Assembly (NCBI GenBank): GCA_963920635.1
Contig: OY987308.1
Coordinates: 21,357,096 to 21,421,095 of the forward strand
Reading direction: 5' to 3'
DNA length: 64,000 nt
Source: Pseudeuparius sepicola
Lineage: Eukaryota > Arthropoda > Insecta > Coleoptera > Anthribidae
Shown here: positions 1 to 13,133 of the stretch, in pieces
Position numbering within the stretch: position 1 is the first letter of the stretch
Layout: every line of letters starts with the position of its first letter
Program-made: the position numbers and the translations under genes
Notes under the pieces: generated by a model
What the model saw: the letters and a program-made list of their open reading frames with translations, nothing else
What the model was told of the DNA's origin: nothing
Database searches by the model: none

Positions 1-3000
1 AAAACATGCACAGTCCCTCATTTTTGCTTCATATAAACTTGATAAGTTTACTTGTTTAAGCTCCTTACAACATTATTGCGATTAATAATATTTTTTCTCA
101 AAATATTTACAGTGTAGCGAACATTTTAAAATAAACGTCTGCTATTTTTTTGGCGTACTTCTCGGTATCCCAAGACCTCGCTTACTTCTCGTGCACACAC
201 CCTTCCGTTAATATAAAGAACAATAAAGAAAATCGAAAAAATTATTAATGACTTGTTAATTTTTCGAGCAATGTTTGACATGTTTTTACCAGGTTTGTTG
301 CTAAAAGATTTCCCAAACAAGATTATATGAATTGTGCAAGTAGGTAAAAATGAGATGCATCGTTATTACATAACCAACCAGTTAAATGATTCATACGGCC
401 ATATATAGGATATATTTATGCAAATTAAAAATAATTGGGGCAACCACAATTTTTTTTAATATACTCTCTGGAGATTGTTGCGAAATGCGCATACCTAATG
501 TTCCTGTTACTATTTCGAAAAGTGTCATCAATTTATTTCGGTATACTTCGGAAAATACATGGTTTTTTGGCCTCTGCCAGACATTTTGTCACGGCGCCAA
601 ATACTGCTTTTTGTTTGCGAAATAATGGCGCTATTATAACTCTTCCGGCCACATTTGAAGTTTTTCCAAACCCTCAAAATTATCTTTGACTTTTAAAATG
701 CACTCATCGGTACAAAAATGTTACAATGGCAAATAATCTGATCAATATGTTGATACGTGACCGCTGACCTCGTACCTGTATCGAATAAAGGTTAAGGTAG
801 AATTAATCGATAGCATAGTAACTTCGACAATAATTTCCATTGACAGACAGTTATAATATTCGACCTTACCTAGTACTTTGTTGATATTTTGGGACACCGT
901 ATAATAGTTATATATAAAGAACCTATATTCCTACCAAGACTTGCATATATTTCAAGAGCACAATCGATTAGACATAACCTAAAGCTCTAGAGAAGATATT
1001 TTTACAATAATTCTCTTGTTTTGATCAATTTTGCACGCCCATGTAAAATGGCCATTCGCTCATATTATGCTGTGGACATTTAATTCCTTTGACACAGAAA
1101 ACTTTTAAGCAGGCCATTGCCTCGAATTTTTGTACTTACAAGGCAAATGCATTCAAACTTTTCATATAAACCAACAAAAAATTGTGTTTAATTAAAAAAA
1201 CCTCAAGAGTTATATCGGTTATATTCTAACCTTAATGAATAATTTAAAGGTCTAGTCTAGCTCTGTAATGAATCACAGGTACACACCTTTGCCGTGGTCT
1301 GGAAATACATTTTTGGTCGATAAATTTATTAAGGCACATATTATGAATCATTATATCAGTAGGTACCTAATAATTAATAAGAGAAATATTTTATGGTATG
1401 TTTGAAAACTTCAAATAAACAATATTTTTCGTAAACCAACTAATAAGATAATAAAGATGTGAGGTTGTGAGGTCAAATTAAGCTCAATTATTGTACTGGT
1501 TATTTAATTGGACACACCATCTGCTCGTCGGCATAAAAATAGTTGTATAAAAATGGCAAGTTCGATTTTTAATTTGTTTTTGTCTAGGGTATGTACAATA
1601 AGTCGGAAATAACTTATTAAAGTGAGGCATTATTTAAAAAATTGAAATAAGCGACCTTGATGCTTCATGCTACAGTCTCATCATTATTTTATATATTTTT
1701 TCATTGCAGAACAATGAAAATATAAGTGCACCGTAATTTCTTTTAAAAAACGATGTTATATTATATGATTCTGTGAATGCACTCCAGCAACTGTTGATAT
1801 TTGATACATCCTGCTGCTTATAAGCGAAAATATATTCGGTATTCGGTTCTGCTGAACTTTTCAAAATCGTTTATGCCGTGTGTATTTTCGTTATCACCAA
1901 CGTGTTGTTGTTTATTCGTTTTTAAACATTCTCACCTATTGTTTTACACAAAAGTTCGCCACAGCACTCATATAAAATACGAAATGTCACAGTTCACTCA
2001 AACAAAACACACTTTCAACCACAAAATTTTTAAATTGCGAATAAGTAAATTTTCACGAATAAGTATATCAAGTTTTGCTGTACATCGAAGATCGAACGAT
2101 TTCGTATGTTGCGAGTCCTAGCGCACCGCTTTTTGAATGTCAAATATCGCGGCTTGATGGTTTGTTAGCGAGGCAATAGAGACGAAATATCCGACAGACA
2201 GAGATAGGAAAAGAATACGTTAAAACTACAGGGCCACAGGAAAGAAAATTTAACTTATTTAAAAAATATAAAAGTTACTCGTAGGAATGAAATGCGCTTG
2301 TCAAGACAGGGCGGAATTATTGTGCTTAAAAAGTTGAAAAGCCTTCGCAAATGTTTTAGGGAAGTAGTGATTGACTTTACCGGCGTGTTCTCCAAGAATG
2401 AAAGTGAAAGCCTATGAATTGTTTGGATAATTATTTATTCGAAGCTCCTAGCCTTATCACTACCTCCCGTGACTTTCCTATAATATAATAAAAAAACAAC
2501 CAGGTTAATAAACTACTAAAGATTGTTCCACTTAAGATCGTTTTCATTATTTATCTCCTTTATTTTTTATTTTAGAAAAAAAGTTTCAAAAAAATTAATC
2601 CGTACGAATAATTATTCTGCAACAATTGTAGGAGATTAGCTAACATGCATCATACTGCTTGTCTCTTATTCCCGGCATGTTCTAATAATACAACCTTTTG
2701 TGAATAAGACCTGTATTTATATAATTTTTTAAATGCATTGTTGCATGCATGCCATGCACTGTTTTTTACCAAGAAACTTATCTTTATTGGACATTTCTTA
2801 TTGATTTGGCTTTCAGGTGACAAGTATCAACTTTACTGACATAAGCTGAATTATTAATATTTTTTTTGCTTACTGAAGCCTTACTGGAATTCTGAACAAA
2901 AGTTTAAGAAATAAAATTAAAAGTACAAAATACCAAATCACAAGCTGTAAGGTGTATGCAAGCTATTCGCCTACAATAATAATTATTGTAGAAGAATTTT

Positions 3001-3818
3001 GTTCCGTTTAATTTTTATTTAAAACTTTTTTCTTAACATCGATAATAAGAGAGTTATTGCATAATAAGAGTTGATTTTCAAGAGGCGTAGTATCGTTTCC
3101 TTTGTAGTTGAATAATTATTGTATAAAACAAAATTAAATTTTGATTTTCCCTTAAATTCAAAAGTGTAGAAAAATACCAAACCAAATATAAAAGTTGCAT
3201 GTCAATCCGCACATATAGGATAAACTATATGCAAGCGTTGAGTGATTCCTTCATTCAACGATGCAAGGTAATATCCTACAGTTGTTGTAGAAAATACCAT
3301 TTAAATTAATTATTTGAAACCTTTTCTTCTAAAATCGAAAATAAAGGAAATAAGCAATAAAAATTATTTTAAGTGGGACCCCCTGTACCTTGTATATAAC
3401 CTTATTATATAATATTATGTGTTTTTTCGTTCTTTCTAATGGCGAAGGCACGTATAGTTCAAAGATATTACTTATTAAACAAAACAAAGATGATACGGTC
3501 CTGTATAAAATTGACGCTTCGATGTTGAAAGCAGGCGCGATTTTTCCGACTTTTTGACGCTGGTGATAAACTCCCTTGAGATCTTACCGCTTTTGAATCT
3601 CCCATGAGAATTTAAAATCATTCAGGTAGATTTTAGAAGCTCCTAATTAAAAACATTTATTTCTTAATAAAAATTTATTCAAAAACATATATTTTAAACT
3701 ATTATGCACCTGTTATTATAAGGAAACAACATATACATATAAAGCCACCTTAGTCAGTATAATAATGTAAAAATACAAAACACGTCTTAATTTTACCAAA
3801 CAAAAAAAATTAAATCTT
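1..3818. other. Gene-poor AT-rich region with Prdx6 3' end
   Basis: I see no convincing coding exon here; open frames are short and lack recognisable protein similarity. Visible structure: a 21-bp AT-rich palindrome (CTACAATAAT/ATTATTGTAG around one central base) at 2972-2993, and an imperfect inverted pair near 2360-2375 and 2455-2470 (GGGAAGTAGTGAT against ATCACTACCTCCC). The last 150 bases are the probable 3' UTR of the minus-strand Prdx6 gene: minus-strand AATAAA signals lie near 3656-3661 and 3673. Confidence 0.6.
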
Positions 3819-6800
3819 TCAATTTAGCTTTTTATCTTCTAGGATGATGACGTTCGGCATTTTGTAGTTTGTGGTGGTCCTGAGATATGTTATACCAGAA
3901 GGCATCCTCACTTCTTCGATTCCTTCAGGAAACACCTCCTTTATTATGTCATCTGTGACGGTAGGCAGTACCATAACCTTTTCACCAGGCTGGAAAAGTT
4001 AACAAATTAGGTAATAGTATATTTCATTACGAGGTCTGGAAATAAAGATTTTTCCGTGTGCGCGTGACAAATTCCGGTGTGAGGCGCAGCCGAACACGGG
4101 AAGTCATGCAAGCACGGAAAAATCTATTTCTGGACGTGTAATGAACGATATTTTTTATTATACTTCTTTGAAAACGGAAACTTAAAACATTTTATCTGCA
4201 TATTATAATAAATTTAATTCACAAAAAAAAAAACAGTGCAGACAATATAGTGTTTGGTATGTATGATGCGTTTCCATGGTTACTCTCAAATTATTTCAAA
4301 GGTGCTTTGTTGTAAATTAGTTACTGTCAGATAAGGTGAATAAAACGTCAAAAATATTACAGAAATGTACCTAAATATTGAAACACTTACGAATTAAAAT
4401 ACAAAATAGGTATATCTTAAATATCAGAGAGCATATAATTTAGTTTGCTTTGCTGTATATTTCTATTTTAAAGCCATATATTCGGTATTTTTATTCAGCG
4501 CACGGAAAGTTTTTCCATGCGCTGTTTCCGTGCGCTAGCCCGAAAAACCCCATCTTTCATTATTGCTAAAACAGATGAAAATAAGGTGTTTTCAAAGAAG
4601 TATAATAAAAAAGATTTTATGTTGCTTTTTATAGGTATCTACCGTCCAATTCGCAGGTGTAGCTATTTGAGGAATACTATCCGTCAGTTGTAGAGAGTCG
4701 ATAACCCGTAGGATCTCACTAAAAAAAAACGGAAATTAAAAAAGATTAAAAACAACATTTTTTCGTCTTACTCGACATTTCGCCCAGTGGCAACGGGATA
4801 GTGCATGGACAACCTCAAAACGTGATCAGGATCAATGACGTATAGCGCCCTGACGGTCAGCGCGTGCGCCGCATCGCCCTTCCTGGACTGATCGATCATA
4901 TCCAGTTCGACGGCCAGTTCCCTGTCAGGATCTGATATGATCGGGTACGGGAAATCCCCGGGAATGTCCCTGCAGTAACTCTGGAACATGAACGAACGCT
5001 AGAGGGGTCCGAGGTGGGAGCCCTGAGGCACCCCGAACCTCACGAGCCTACCTTGATGTCGTTGACCCAGTCCAGGTGGGACTGGAGGTTGTCGACTGAG
5101 TGGGCGAGGAGCTTGACGTTTCTCTTGGTGAAGAACAGTTCGTGGACGGCCAGGCGTCCCAGTTCCGTCGTGCAGACTGGGGTGAAGTCGGCTGGGTGAG
5201 AAAAAAGGACCACCCATCTAAAGAAAGGAACAGTGAAAATATATGTAGAGCAAATATTTTTGGGTTCACTTTTGAGCCATTAGAAAAAACCTGCAGCTTT
5301 GGCACCTAAACAACAGAAATCTTCCCAATTTAATGGTGCAAAAGGTCGATTTGATTTCGGAAGAGTTATATAATAATAATAATAATAATATTTGTTTGCC
5401 AAAGACAATTTACATTTAACAAATAACAATTACTTTCAATAAATTGCAAATAAATACAGAAATCCATAAAAGGCACATGCCTTGCACATGGATTAGAATA
5501 TTCACAATATGGACAGTTAAAAACGAATATGACATCTATATAAGTACCCAGCAGGCGATAACAGCAACAACAGATTACTTCTTTAAGGCAAGATAAGAAA
5601 ACAAAAACAAAAAAGAAAGAAAACGGCCAAATACCAATACATAAAGCAAACATATTTTTTTCCATTTAGTTCGCTGGAGACAGGAGGTAAGTTTTTTTAA
5701 TTTTTATGATTTTTGTAACCCATGCGGATTACTCGGGTAATATATATTTGTTCGATCTATCAGTCTTTGTATTTCAATTCTTGGTATATTATGAAGCCAT
5801 ATTTGGAGTTTTTTCTTAAAGAGTCCAGCTGAATTTATTTGTCGCATTTCCAAGGGGACATCTCGATACAATCGAGGATATACAGGGTGAGCTTTTTTCG
5901 ATGCCCACTATGGGGATCTCGGAAACTAGCAGAGCTAGAACAAAGGTTAAATAGGGAAAGAGTTGCAGTTTTGAATGCTCAATCTAATGCCCCTTTTGGA
6001 TTTTTAAAAAAGTTCATGGCTCACTAGATATTTTGAAAAAAGTGATTTTTTGCTATTTCTTCAGATCTCTGTAGCTCCGTTATTATTTCTGATTATACAG
6101 AAAAACTGTAGAGACAAAAATTGTAGATAATTTTGGGCTTAACAAGATAATCCAATTTTTTATGTTCTTTGTGATTTTTGGGATATGACATAAACTTGTG
6201 TTTTTTTAAATGTAAATTATAGTTGGCTGGGCCTTATCAAATAGGCCATTTTTTTTATCTTTCCAAAGATATAATACTCGGCATAGTTATTATAAAAAAT
6301 AAAAGAGCTATGGCTAATTTTCTGATTTTTTCATTTTCATAATTACGTTCTATTTTATAATTAGACATAGGTACTTCAAACTTTCTAATATTTTGTTTTT
6401 AGCCGGTAACAAAATGTATCAAAATAAAACAAAAATTAAAAAACTCAAATTAAAATTATTATTATTTTAAAAGGTCAGGTAACAAAATGTATCAAAATAA
6501 AACAAAAATTAAAAAACTCAAATTAAAATTATTATTATTTTAAAAGGTCACCTTTTAAAATAAAAAGGTGTTCAAATAATCCACCATTATTATTTATGCA
6601 AATATTGCATATTTTTAAAACTGAATTTGTCACCTTTCTTAGAGAGCGCCAGTCAAACCTGTCAATTGCTTCTAAAACAGCTGCTCTTAATTCAGCAATA
6701 GTCTCATACTTTATTTTGTACTATTCCCCACCAAAAAAAATCCAAAACAGACAAATCTGGGGATCGGGGCTGCCAGGAAATAGGTATATTTCTCCCTATC

Positions 6801-8546
6801 CAACTATTTGGATAGAGCTGATCTAGGTAATTTCTTACGGGCAAATAATTATGTGGTCGAACTCAATCATGATAATTTTTGTTTTATTTTGTTACCAGCT
6901 AAAAACAAAATATTAGAAAGTTTGAAGAATGTCTAATTATAACCAAAGTTATATTTTTTTAATGGAAACCATAGTTCATATCTGAAAAACTATTAACGCT
7001 ACTAAAAAACTAATTATTCCATTCGATTCTACGCCAAAAAATCTATAAAAATAGTTGATTAAATTTGTCGATATATATAAGTTGTAGCCAGCAGAGAGGT
7101 TTCAAAAAAATCGAAAATTTCAGTCCTGCGCCAATGCGCGGAAACTATAAAACTTATCTCAAATCTGATTGGTCCACCAAATTCCTCTCAAAAAAGTAGT
7201 ACAGTGACGTGAAAACCGCAACCCTCTAGCTTTAATAATAACCGAGATTTTTGAGAAAAACACCCAAAAACACCCAAAATGGGACACCCTGTACTGTGTG
7301 TACTTGCAAGCTGAATTAGAACCACTTTCTGACATCCGATTGAGCTGAAATTTTGCATACACCTTTAGTTCCGGTGACAATACAATATGCAATACTCAAT
7401 ATTGTACTACTTTCAAAATGGCCGCCGTGCGCCGCTCCAAAATGGCGGATGATGTATTTTTTGTCAACCCCATTGATATGGGTATCAAATGAAATGGCTT
7501 GAAAAGTAGAAAACGAAAAAGTTAGTGACATCAACACTAAATTCAAATATGGCCGCCGCTCCAAGATGGCGGATTACCTATTTACCCAACATGGGTATCA
7601 AATGAAAGGGCTCGACGGGTACAAAACAATAAGGTGAATGACTTCATACGAAATCCAATATGGCGGCCGCCCCAAGATGGCGGACTAAATTTCTTTAGCA
7701 CCCTTCTGACATGGAAATCAAATAGGTACTAAAAAGCACAAAATAAAATTGAAAATAAAAAACCTTTTTAAAAACAAGCTTTTATTTAAGCCACTAAAAC
7801 GAATAAAATAACATTAGGTTTTAGTTAAGACACAGACCTATATAGCGAAGCTATATATGTCTGTGGTTAAGATAATTAAATTCCAAATTGCGACAAGTTT
7901 TTGCAAATTGAAAAGCTTGTCGCGCGAATTGTAAAGAAAAAAATGCATATTTTGGCAAATAGGTAGGTACTTGATTATCAACCATAATCACTGTTCAGTA
8001 AAATTAATTGGTACCTACCTTCATCAACATTTCGCGCGACAAGCTTTTCAATTTGCAAAGACTTGTCGCAATTTGAATAATCTTATTTTCAATTTTTTAA
8101 CTTGCAATATTTATTTTAGTGCGCCCCTAATTCATTACAAAAAAGGTACTCTTCATTTACAACGAAAAAATGAACGGTTTTCATGAAAAAACATCTATTT
8201 ACTAAAAAATAATATATGTAGTAAGCAAATCTGCATTGTTATTTTTGATTGAAATGTTGCTATAATTTCAAATTATCAGTCCTTATTATGTACTGAGTAT
8301 ACTGTCCAAGTTTAATTAAAATTAAAAACATTTTTCGGGGTTTAACTTTGCCAAACGTCAGTCAAACTTTTTTCCTAAACAACTGGAATCTGCTAGATAT
8401 GCATTCACATAGGGACTATATTTTTTTCAAAAGGAAAACTATTCTTACACTTACTTGTCTTCTTGCCAGTCGTAGAACTTGATCTTTCCATGAGTGGTTT
8501 CGGCTGAGAAATTGGGAATAGTGTCGCCAAGTCTTAAAGCAGGCAT
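3819..8546 (-). CDS. Prdx6: Peroxiredoxin 6 (1-Cys peroxiredoxin)
   Basis: Five exons (8546-8455, 5217-5052, 4980-4772, 4718-4643, 3989-3819) join in phase to 237 residues. The product is a cytosolic thiol peroxidase that reduces hydrogen peroxide and lipid hydroperoxides. The peroxidatic cysteine is about residue 46 in HPADFTPVCTTELGR. Downstream family blocks are visible: FPYPIISDPDRELAVELDMID, YVIDPDHVLRLSMHYPVATGRN, ATPANW, and a C-terminal half with VMVLPTV. The start codon opens MPALRLGD, typical of the family. It is about 13 residues longer than human PRDX6 (224) because of a short C-terminal tail. The phospholipase GDSWG segment of mammals reads EDKWV here, so that activity is doubtful. 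Intron 1 is 3.2 kb and full of repeats; intron 4 carries a MITE. Confidence 0.96.
4024..4144. repeat. Hairpin-forming repeat in Prdx6 intron 4
   Basis: An imperfect inverted repeat: the left arm (CATTAC...GATTTTTCCGTG, about 4024-4057) is matched in reverse by CACGGAAAAATC...GTAATG (about 4113-4144). The TTTTTCC/CGTGCGC motif recurs near 4498-4536. It directly abuts the MITE that starts at 4151 and may be part of the same insertion. Confidence 0.55.
4151..4612. mobile_element. MITE with perfect 25-bp terminal inverted repeats
   Basis: The ends 4151-4175 and 4588-4612 are exact reverse complements over 25 bp (core TTATACTTCTTTGAAAAC). The 462-bp element lies wholly in Prdx6 intron 4 and has no coding capacity. 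I could not identify a target-site duplication with confidence, so the superfamily is unassigned. Confidence 0.7.
5371..5388. repeat. (AAT)n microsatellite
   Basis: A run of about six ATA/AAT units in Prdx6 intron 1, beside AT-rich sequence with no recognisable gene. Confidence 0.8.
6358..6942 (-). mobile_element. Decayed DDE-type transposon remnant
   Basis: The ends are inverted copies of each other over about 60 bp (left TAATTAGACAT...CTTTCTAATATTTTG, right the reverse of it). On the minus strand around 6600-6800 the translation gives fragments resembling the C-terminal part of insect Tc1/mariner-like transposases (a degraded version of the usual PDLTPLDFFLWG block, then TIAELRAAVLEAIDRF), but with in-frame stops. 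It is inactive. It lies in Prdx6 intron 1 and contains a perfect tandem duplication at 6405-6550. Confidence 0.6.
6405..6550. repeat. Perfect 73-bp tandem duplication
   Basis: 6405-6477 and 6478-6550 read identically, beginning GGTAACAAAATG and ending AAAAGGTCA. The identity suggests a recent duplication, or an assembly artefact, inside an otherwise decayed transposon. Confidence 0.85.
7306..7720. repeat. Dispersed repeat with about 130-bp internal units (copy 1)
   Basis: Begins CTTGCAAGCTGAATTAG and contains about three diverged units, each with ATGGCCGCCGCTCC and AAGATGGCGGA followed by GGGTATCAAATGAAA. A closely similar copy is at 43054-43340. The AAGATGGCGG core matches the consensus of the YY1/Pho class. 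There is no credible coding frame. Confidence 0.7.
7871..8084. mobile_element. Foldback MITE
   Basis: Two arms of about 53 bp (7871-7929 and 8030-8084) are near-perfect reverse complements, sharing AAATTGCGACAAG and AAAAGCTTGTCGCGCGAA, around a loop of about 100 bp. A short palindrome at 7831-7865 sits just outside. It lies in Prdx6 intron 1. Confidence 0.65.
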
Positions 8547-10458
8547 TTTTTATGTTCTCGGTATTTTCGATTACCACTGTATAATGAGACCACAGTACTT
8601 TCTTGACTCGAATGCTAGACTCTATCGGTCAGCTCGACGTTGGCTTCATTTATAATAAGCCAAAGTGTGACGCAACGCAAGATATAAGACTGATAGAAAG
8701 AGGTATAAACAAGTTTTTAATTATTCAAGTGTTGTTGAAAATTGTTATCTTTAAGGTATTTTTTGGCTTTTTCGATTGTTAATTCGGTTTGGGAAATAAA
8801 CAAAAATAGGATGCCCAAAATCAACGGTCCACCAAATCCTATAGGTACAGTCACTTATAACAATTTTTCTCATAAATACGACCATTAAAATTCGCAGAAT
8901 GCGCTGGCAAGCTAATTTCAGGACACCCTGTATATCGCTGTACTCATCCCTCTATCAAAAATGTAGTGGTTAATTTATTAGAACATTTTTCTTCTGTTTT
9001 TTTTTTGTCAGTAATCAATAAACTTACGCCTACCAAGTTTTTTCAAAGTACCTAGTTAAAAAAGTAGTTACCATTTTAACTACTATAACTACTTAGTATG
9101 TTAGTAGTTAAACTACTTTTAGGCCCGATAGTTAGATTATTATGTAGTTAAACTACTTTTTTATTGAAGTAGTTAGTAGTTGTACCCAACTACTTTTTAA
9201 AAGTAGTTTGCCCACCTCTGCCAACTGGTACCAAAAGTTGGTACCTTGACACCACTGGATAGCTCTTGAAAAGTTAAAATAGGAATGTGAAATTCATTTT
9301 GTTCTATCTCAACCAGTTTTGTCTCTTCAAAAGTAGTCAAAATGCCTATTTTCAACTGTTCATAACTCTACTATAAGTTTTAAAAAATGACTATTCTTCA
9401 GATGTGTTTAGATTTTTCGGTAGAATCGTAAAATATAATAATATATACGGGGTGTTCCATTTTAAAAAATCATCTCATTTGTCACCACACTTTTGTGGTA
9501 CATCTCGTATAACTGAAAATATTTTTAAAATGTGGTTTTTTGTTTCCCCTACCTAACTTTTTTTTTTCTTTGATACCTCTTTTCTTATGCCAGTTTTGGT
9601 ACTTCCACGGTACCTACAATAGGTATAGTTGGTCATAGTTTCTATTGTTTTTGTTACTTTTAATCCCAAGGGACTAAATTTGTATAAAATATATTTTAGT
9701 CCCAAGAGAGTAATAATGCCTCTCTTTAGTTCCGCAAAAGAGGGGAAAAAAGTGATCACCTCAAAAAGAACTTTTGTCCCATATTTTATTTAGACCAAAA
9801 GAATCTACTTTTTTGTCCACGTTCTTTTTCATTAATCACAATGATTTTCAAAAAACAGATGATGTCCAGTCACCCTGATTGAGCACATTCTATTTTTAGT
9901 AACAGCTGATAAGGAATTTAAAGTCATAATGGCTTGCTCAATTCTGTGTCGACTCATTGTGACTATAGGTTAAAACTGATATTTTTGCTATATCATCATT
10001 ATATTTATATTTTATATAATAATGTTTCAAAATATCATTCTGGGACATCCTGTAGATTTCACTCTAATTATAGAGAGTGTTAGGGGGCAACCCTGTACCT
10101 TAGTAGTACTGTTTAATTGTTTAAATCAACATCCATTCATACGAAACCCAATTTACTATTACCACCCTCACCCCCATTGGCTTAAAAACGTATCGTACTA
10201 TTTTTACGCATTCTTTTACGCAACCATTCGAAACAGCCGCGGGTGCCCATTCAAATATAAATTTTAACAGTCGCCCGGCCAATGGGAGGCCTCCCCGGCG
10301 TCCTTGCGTAAGAAAAAAAAACACGATCGCGCCGGGTCATTCGGCGACCGCGCACCAGCCCACTTGCCGCGTTTCCCGTTTCCCGCCTTCGGAATAAAGA
10401 GTTGTGCGCGTGTGCCATGGAGTCCGCTCCCGTCTCTTGTTTACCATCGAACGCCAAA
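8547..10458. other. Prdx6-Rsu1 divergent intergenic region
   Basis: Promoter side of both genes. Nearest Prdx6 is ordinary non-coding sequence. The middle holds transposon debris: a stretch ending in ACACCCTGTATAT near 8925-8940, and AGTAGTTAAACTAC-type repeats at 9050-9216. Closer to Rsu1 the DNA becomes GC-richer (10220-10450) and contains CCAAT boxes in both orientations (10168-10180 and about 10276-10285), as expected of a housekeeping promoter. Confidence 0.5.
9050..9216. mobile_element. Truncated hAT-like element end
   Basis: Many copies of AGTAGTTA/TAGTTAAACTAC precede a terminus reading TTTGCCCACCTCTG, the reverse complement of a typical hAT end (CAGAGGTGGGCAAA). No matching left end was found, so this is probably a one-sided fragment. 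Confidence 0.4.
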
Positions 10459-12233
10459 ATGTCGAAGCCGAAGAAGGTGCTGGAAGAGGCCCGGGAAATC
10501 CAAAATCTCGAGCTGGACCTGTTCGACAAGGGCATATCGACATTCGAGGAGCTGCCCGGGTTGCGTGAGTAGAGAAATTCGCGGCGGTTCGGCGGTTTTG
10601 ACCAAATTTGGTAGCTTGTCGCGGTAGGTGTGGCCGGTGTATGTCTGGTTGCCGGCCCCGCGACAACGACCGCCGAAATTTTCGTTTTCAAAACGTATAT
10701 TTTTTAGTAAACATGACGAATATTACGAGACTCACGTTGAGCCACAACAAAATAAAATGTAAGTAAACTACTTGCTAACTGCAGGGGGGAAAACGGCTAT
10801 TTCGATGGCTCGATATAGTTTTTCAAAACTGTTGCCAAAGCCAATTCATTTTCACCTCGCTAGTCCATTTTTTTAGCTGTTCCGCCTGGTCTAGCGAACT
10901 TAACAAATCTCGAAATCTTAAACTTGACGAACAACCAAATCGAGGAGCTCCCGTTGTCTTTGTCCATGATGCCAAAGCTGAGGATTTTAAATTTGTCCAT
11001 AAACAGGCTTTACACGCTGCCTAGAGGATTTGGCGCTTTCCCCGTATTGGAAGTTTTGGATTTGACTTATAACAACTTGAAGGAAGATTCTTTGCCTGGG
11101 AATTTCTTCATGATTGGTAAATAATAGCTTAGATTAAAGGAGACATACATAGAAGCATTGTTGAAACCGTCCTCAAATCACAAATTAAATCATTCCTCCA
11201 ATTCTTAGGACTCTATACTAAGTTGAGATTTTAGCTATTTTAATTTATACTAAAATCAAGTAACTCTTACGCCTGGTGTAAATAAAAGCACGTGATCGAT
11301 GACATTCTGTGAAGTAAGGCCATAAAATATCAGCGCATCTGGCAACAGGGATGTACTCGATCGCAAAAGCATATTTATGCGGTTTTATCTTGTTGTTTTC
11401 AGCTATTTAGACACTGCCACAAATAATTTTATCGATGTTATGACTCATTTTAATTAAACCAATAATTTTTTTCCGAAATATTTTGACGTAAACAATTGTA
11501 AAAGTAAAATTAAATAAAGGTCATGCCTCAGTGCAGCTGCGTCGAAAATCTCAACCCACACTTTCTTGTTTACATAAGGCGTAAGAGTTATTTGATTTTA
11601 GTATAGTTATTAGCTTTTTTTATATAAAAATTTATTCAAAATATTTGCATTTCAACAATGGGGCGACACCTCTATGCGTAGCTTTGTCTATGATAATAGA
11701 TTTTGTTTTTAGAAACTTTAAGGGCTTTATATTTGGGTGACAATGACTTTGAACAACTCTCTCCCGAAATAAGAAACCTAAAAAACCTTCAGATAGTAAG
11801 TAATAAAAATCCATCGATTTTCTCAACTTAATTACTGATAATTTAGCTGGTACTTCGTGAAAACGATTTGATAGAGCTGCCAAAAGAACTAGGGGAACTC
11901 GTAAGACTTCGGGAACTCCACGTGCAAGGAAACAGGCTGACGATTCTACCTCCGGAACTCGGCAACTTGGACATGGCCTCGAATAAGTCCGTATTTAAAT
12001 TCGAAGGGAACGAATGGGTGCCCCCGATAGCCGATCAGTTACAACTTGGAGTGAGCCATCTTATGGAGTACTTGAAAACCGAAACTTATAGAATGTAAGT
12101 GGCGATTTTTATTTAGTGGAAAAAAAATTGAAATATGTTCTTTTGTAGTTTATATGGAAGATATTTGACAAATAAACCACCAATTCCACCACCTTGCGTG
12201 GATAAAGCTAAGAAAATTTCCAGAATTCGTTGA
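10459..12233 (+). CDS. Rsu1: Ras suppressor protein 1 (leucine-rich repeat)
   Basis: Six exons (10459-10564, 10708-10758, 10877-11116, 11713-11795, 11847-12094, 12149-12233) give 270 residues, close to human RSU1 (277). It is a cytosolic leucine-rich-repeat protein that binds PINCH in the ILK-PINCH-parvin complex at integrin adhesions (known for the family; Drosophila icarus). Seen here: the start MSKPKKVLEEARE, LRR blocks NITRLTLSHNKI, NLEILNLTNNQIEELP, LEVLDLTYNN and LPPELGNLD, and the C-terminal block PIADQLQLGVSHLMEYLKTETYR followed by LYGRY. The very short C-terminal tail ends KISRIR. The region just upstream is GC-rich with CCAAT boxes. Confidence 0.96.
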
Positions 12234-13133
12234 GAAAAAAGTAGGTAGCCATCTTAACTACTTAACTCTGCTTTATACTGCCTTGTATTTGTTAATATAT
12301 GTTAATTTATTAAAGTTTAACTATTGATTTGTAATTTTTTTATAGTATTGTACAGGGTAATTTGAATGCCCTTGTTTTTTTATTTTTAACGAAAAAAAAA
12401 AAAGAAATACAAATAAAAAAATGTAATTTATTAACAAAACAGCGCAATTTGTGCCCTTTCCTTACATTTCCCTATCTCTAACCTAATTAGAATAAATAAG
12501 TAAAAGTCCCAAAACTGCTTGGCCTCCCCGTCTCTCGTCGAAAATGGCTGAAACTCAAGAAACAAAATTGTTTAGTATCACAATACGACTCAAAAATATT
12601 TCGGCATTCTGCAATAAAAAAATATTTCAACATTCTTTTTTTTTTTAAAGGAACGATACAAGTTTTTTATACTTTGCTCAATCCAACGTCAAGTTGTAGG
12701 CATCGTTTCGCTTCCCGTTAGACTGAAATTAAATCAGATTTAATAGAACAGTGTTCAAGCTAGGATGGGATAAGTTTAAAAAATCAGCTTCAGACTTTTT
12801 CTTATGTCTAATTTATACCAATATGGTAATATATGTTGTTATGTATATAAGCCAAATACCTTACGAAACTAGTGTCTGAAGCCGATTTTCTACCAAAATT
12901 GATGATCCCCACCTTTTATTTTATTTGTCAATCATTGGCAAGGTGTATATCTGCAAACCTTGAACCAATGGTAGCTCCTCCCTTCCTGTTTTTTACCTGA
13001 AATAACAAAAACACTCGTACAATATTCGTGTTTAACAAAAAAATCAGCTAAATCCTAATATTTTCACAATATTTATGTAAGGAAAGAGCTTGTTAGTTTC
13101 TAAAAAATCGACACAAGATACAGACATTTTAAT
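12234..13133. other. Rsu1 / CREBZF convergent 3' region
   Basis: AT-rich with A-tracts; it contains the 3' UTRs of the two convergent genes. No further coding signal was seen. A fragment reading ACAGGGTAATTTGAATGCCC at 12353-12372 resembles the end of a small inverted-repeat element. Confidence 0.5.

Noticed and set aside
1801..2121. 106-codon frame near the left end
   Set aside because: AT-rich, no similarity, and nothing resembling splice or promoter context.
10251..10691. 146-codon minus-strand frame opposite Rsu1 exon 1
   Set aside because: Shadow of the GC-rich Rsu1 exon and promoter; composition is low-complexity Arg/Ser/Pro.
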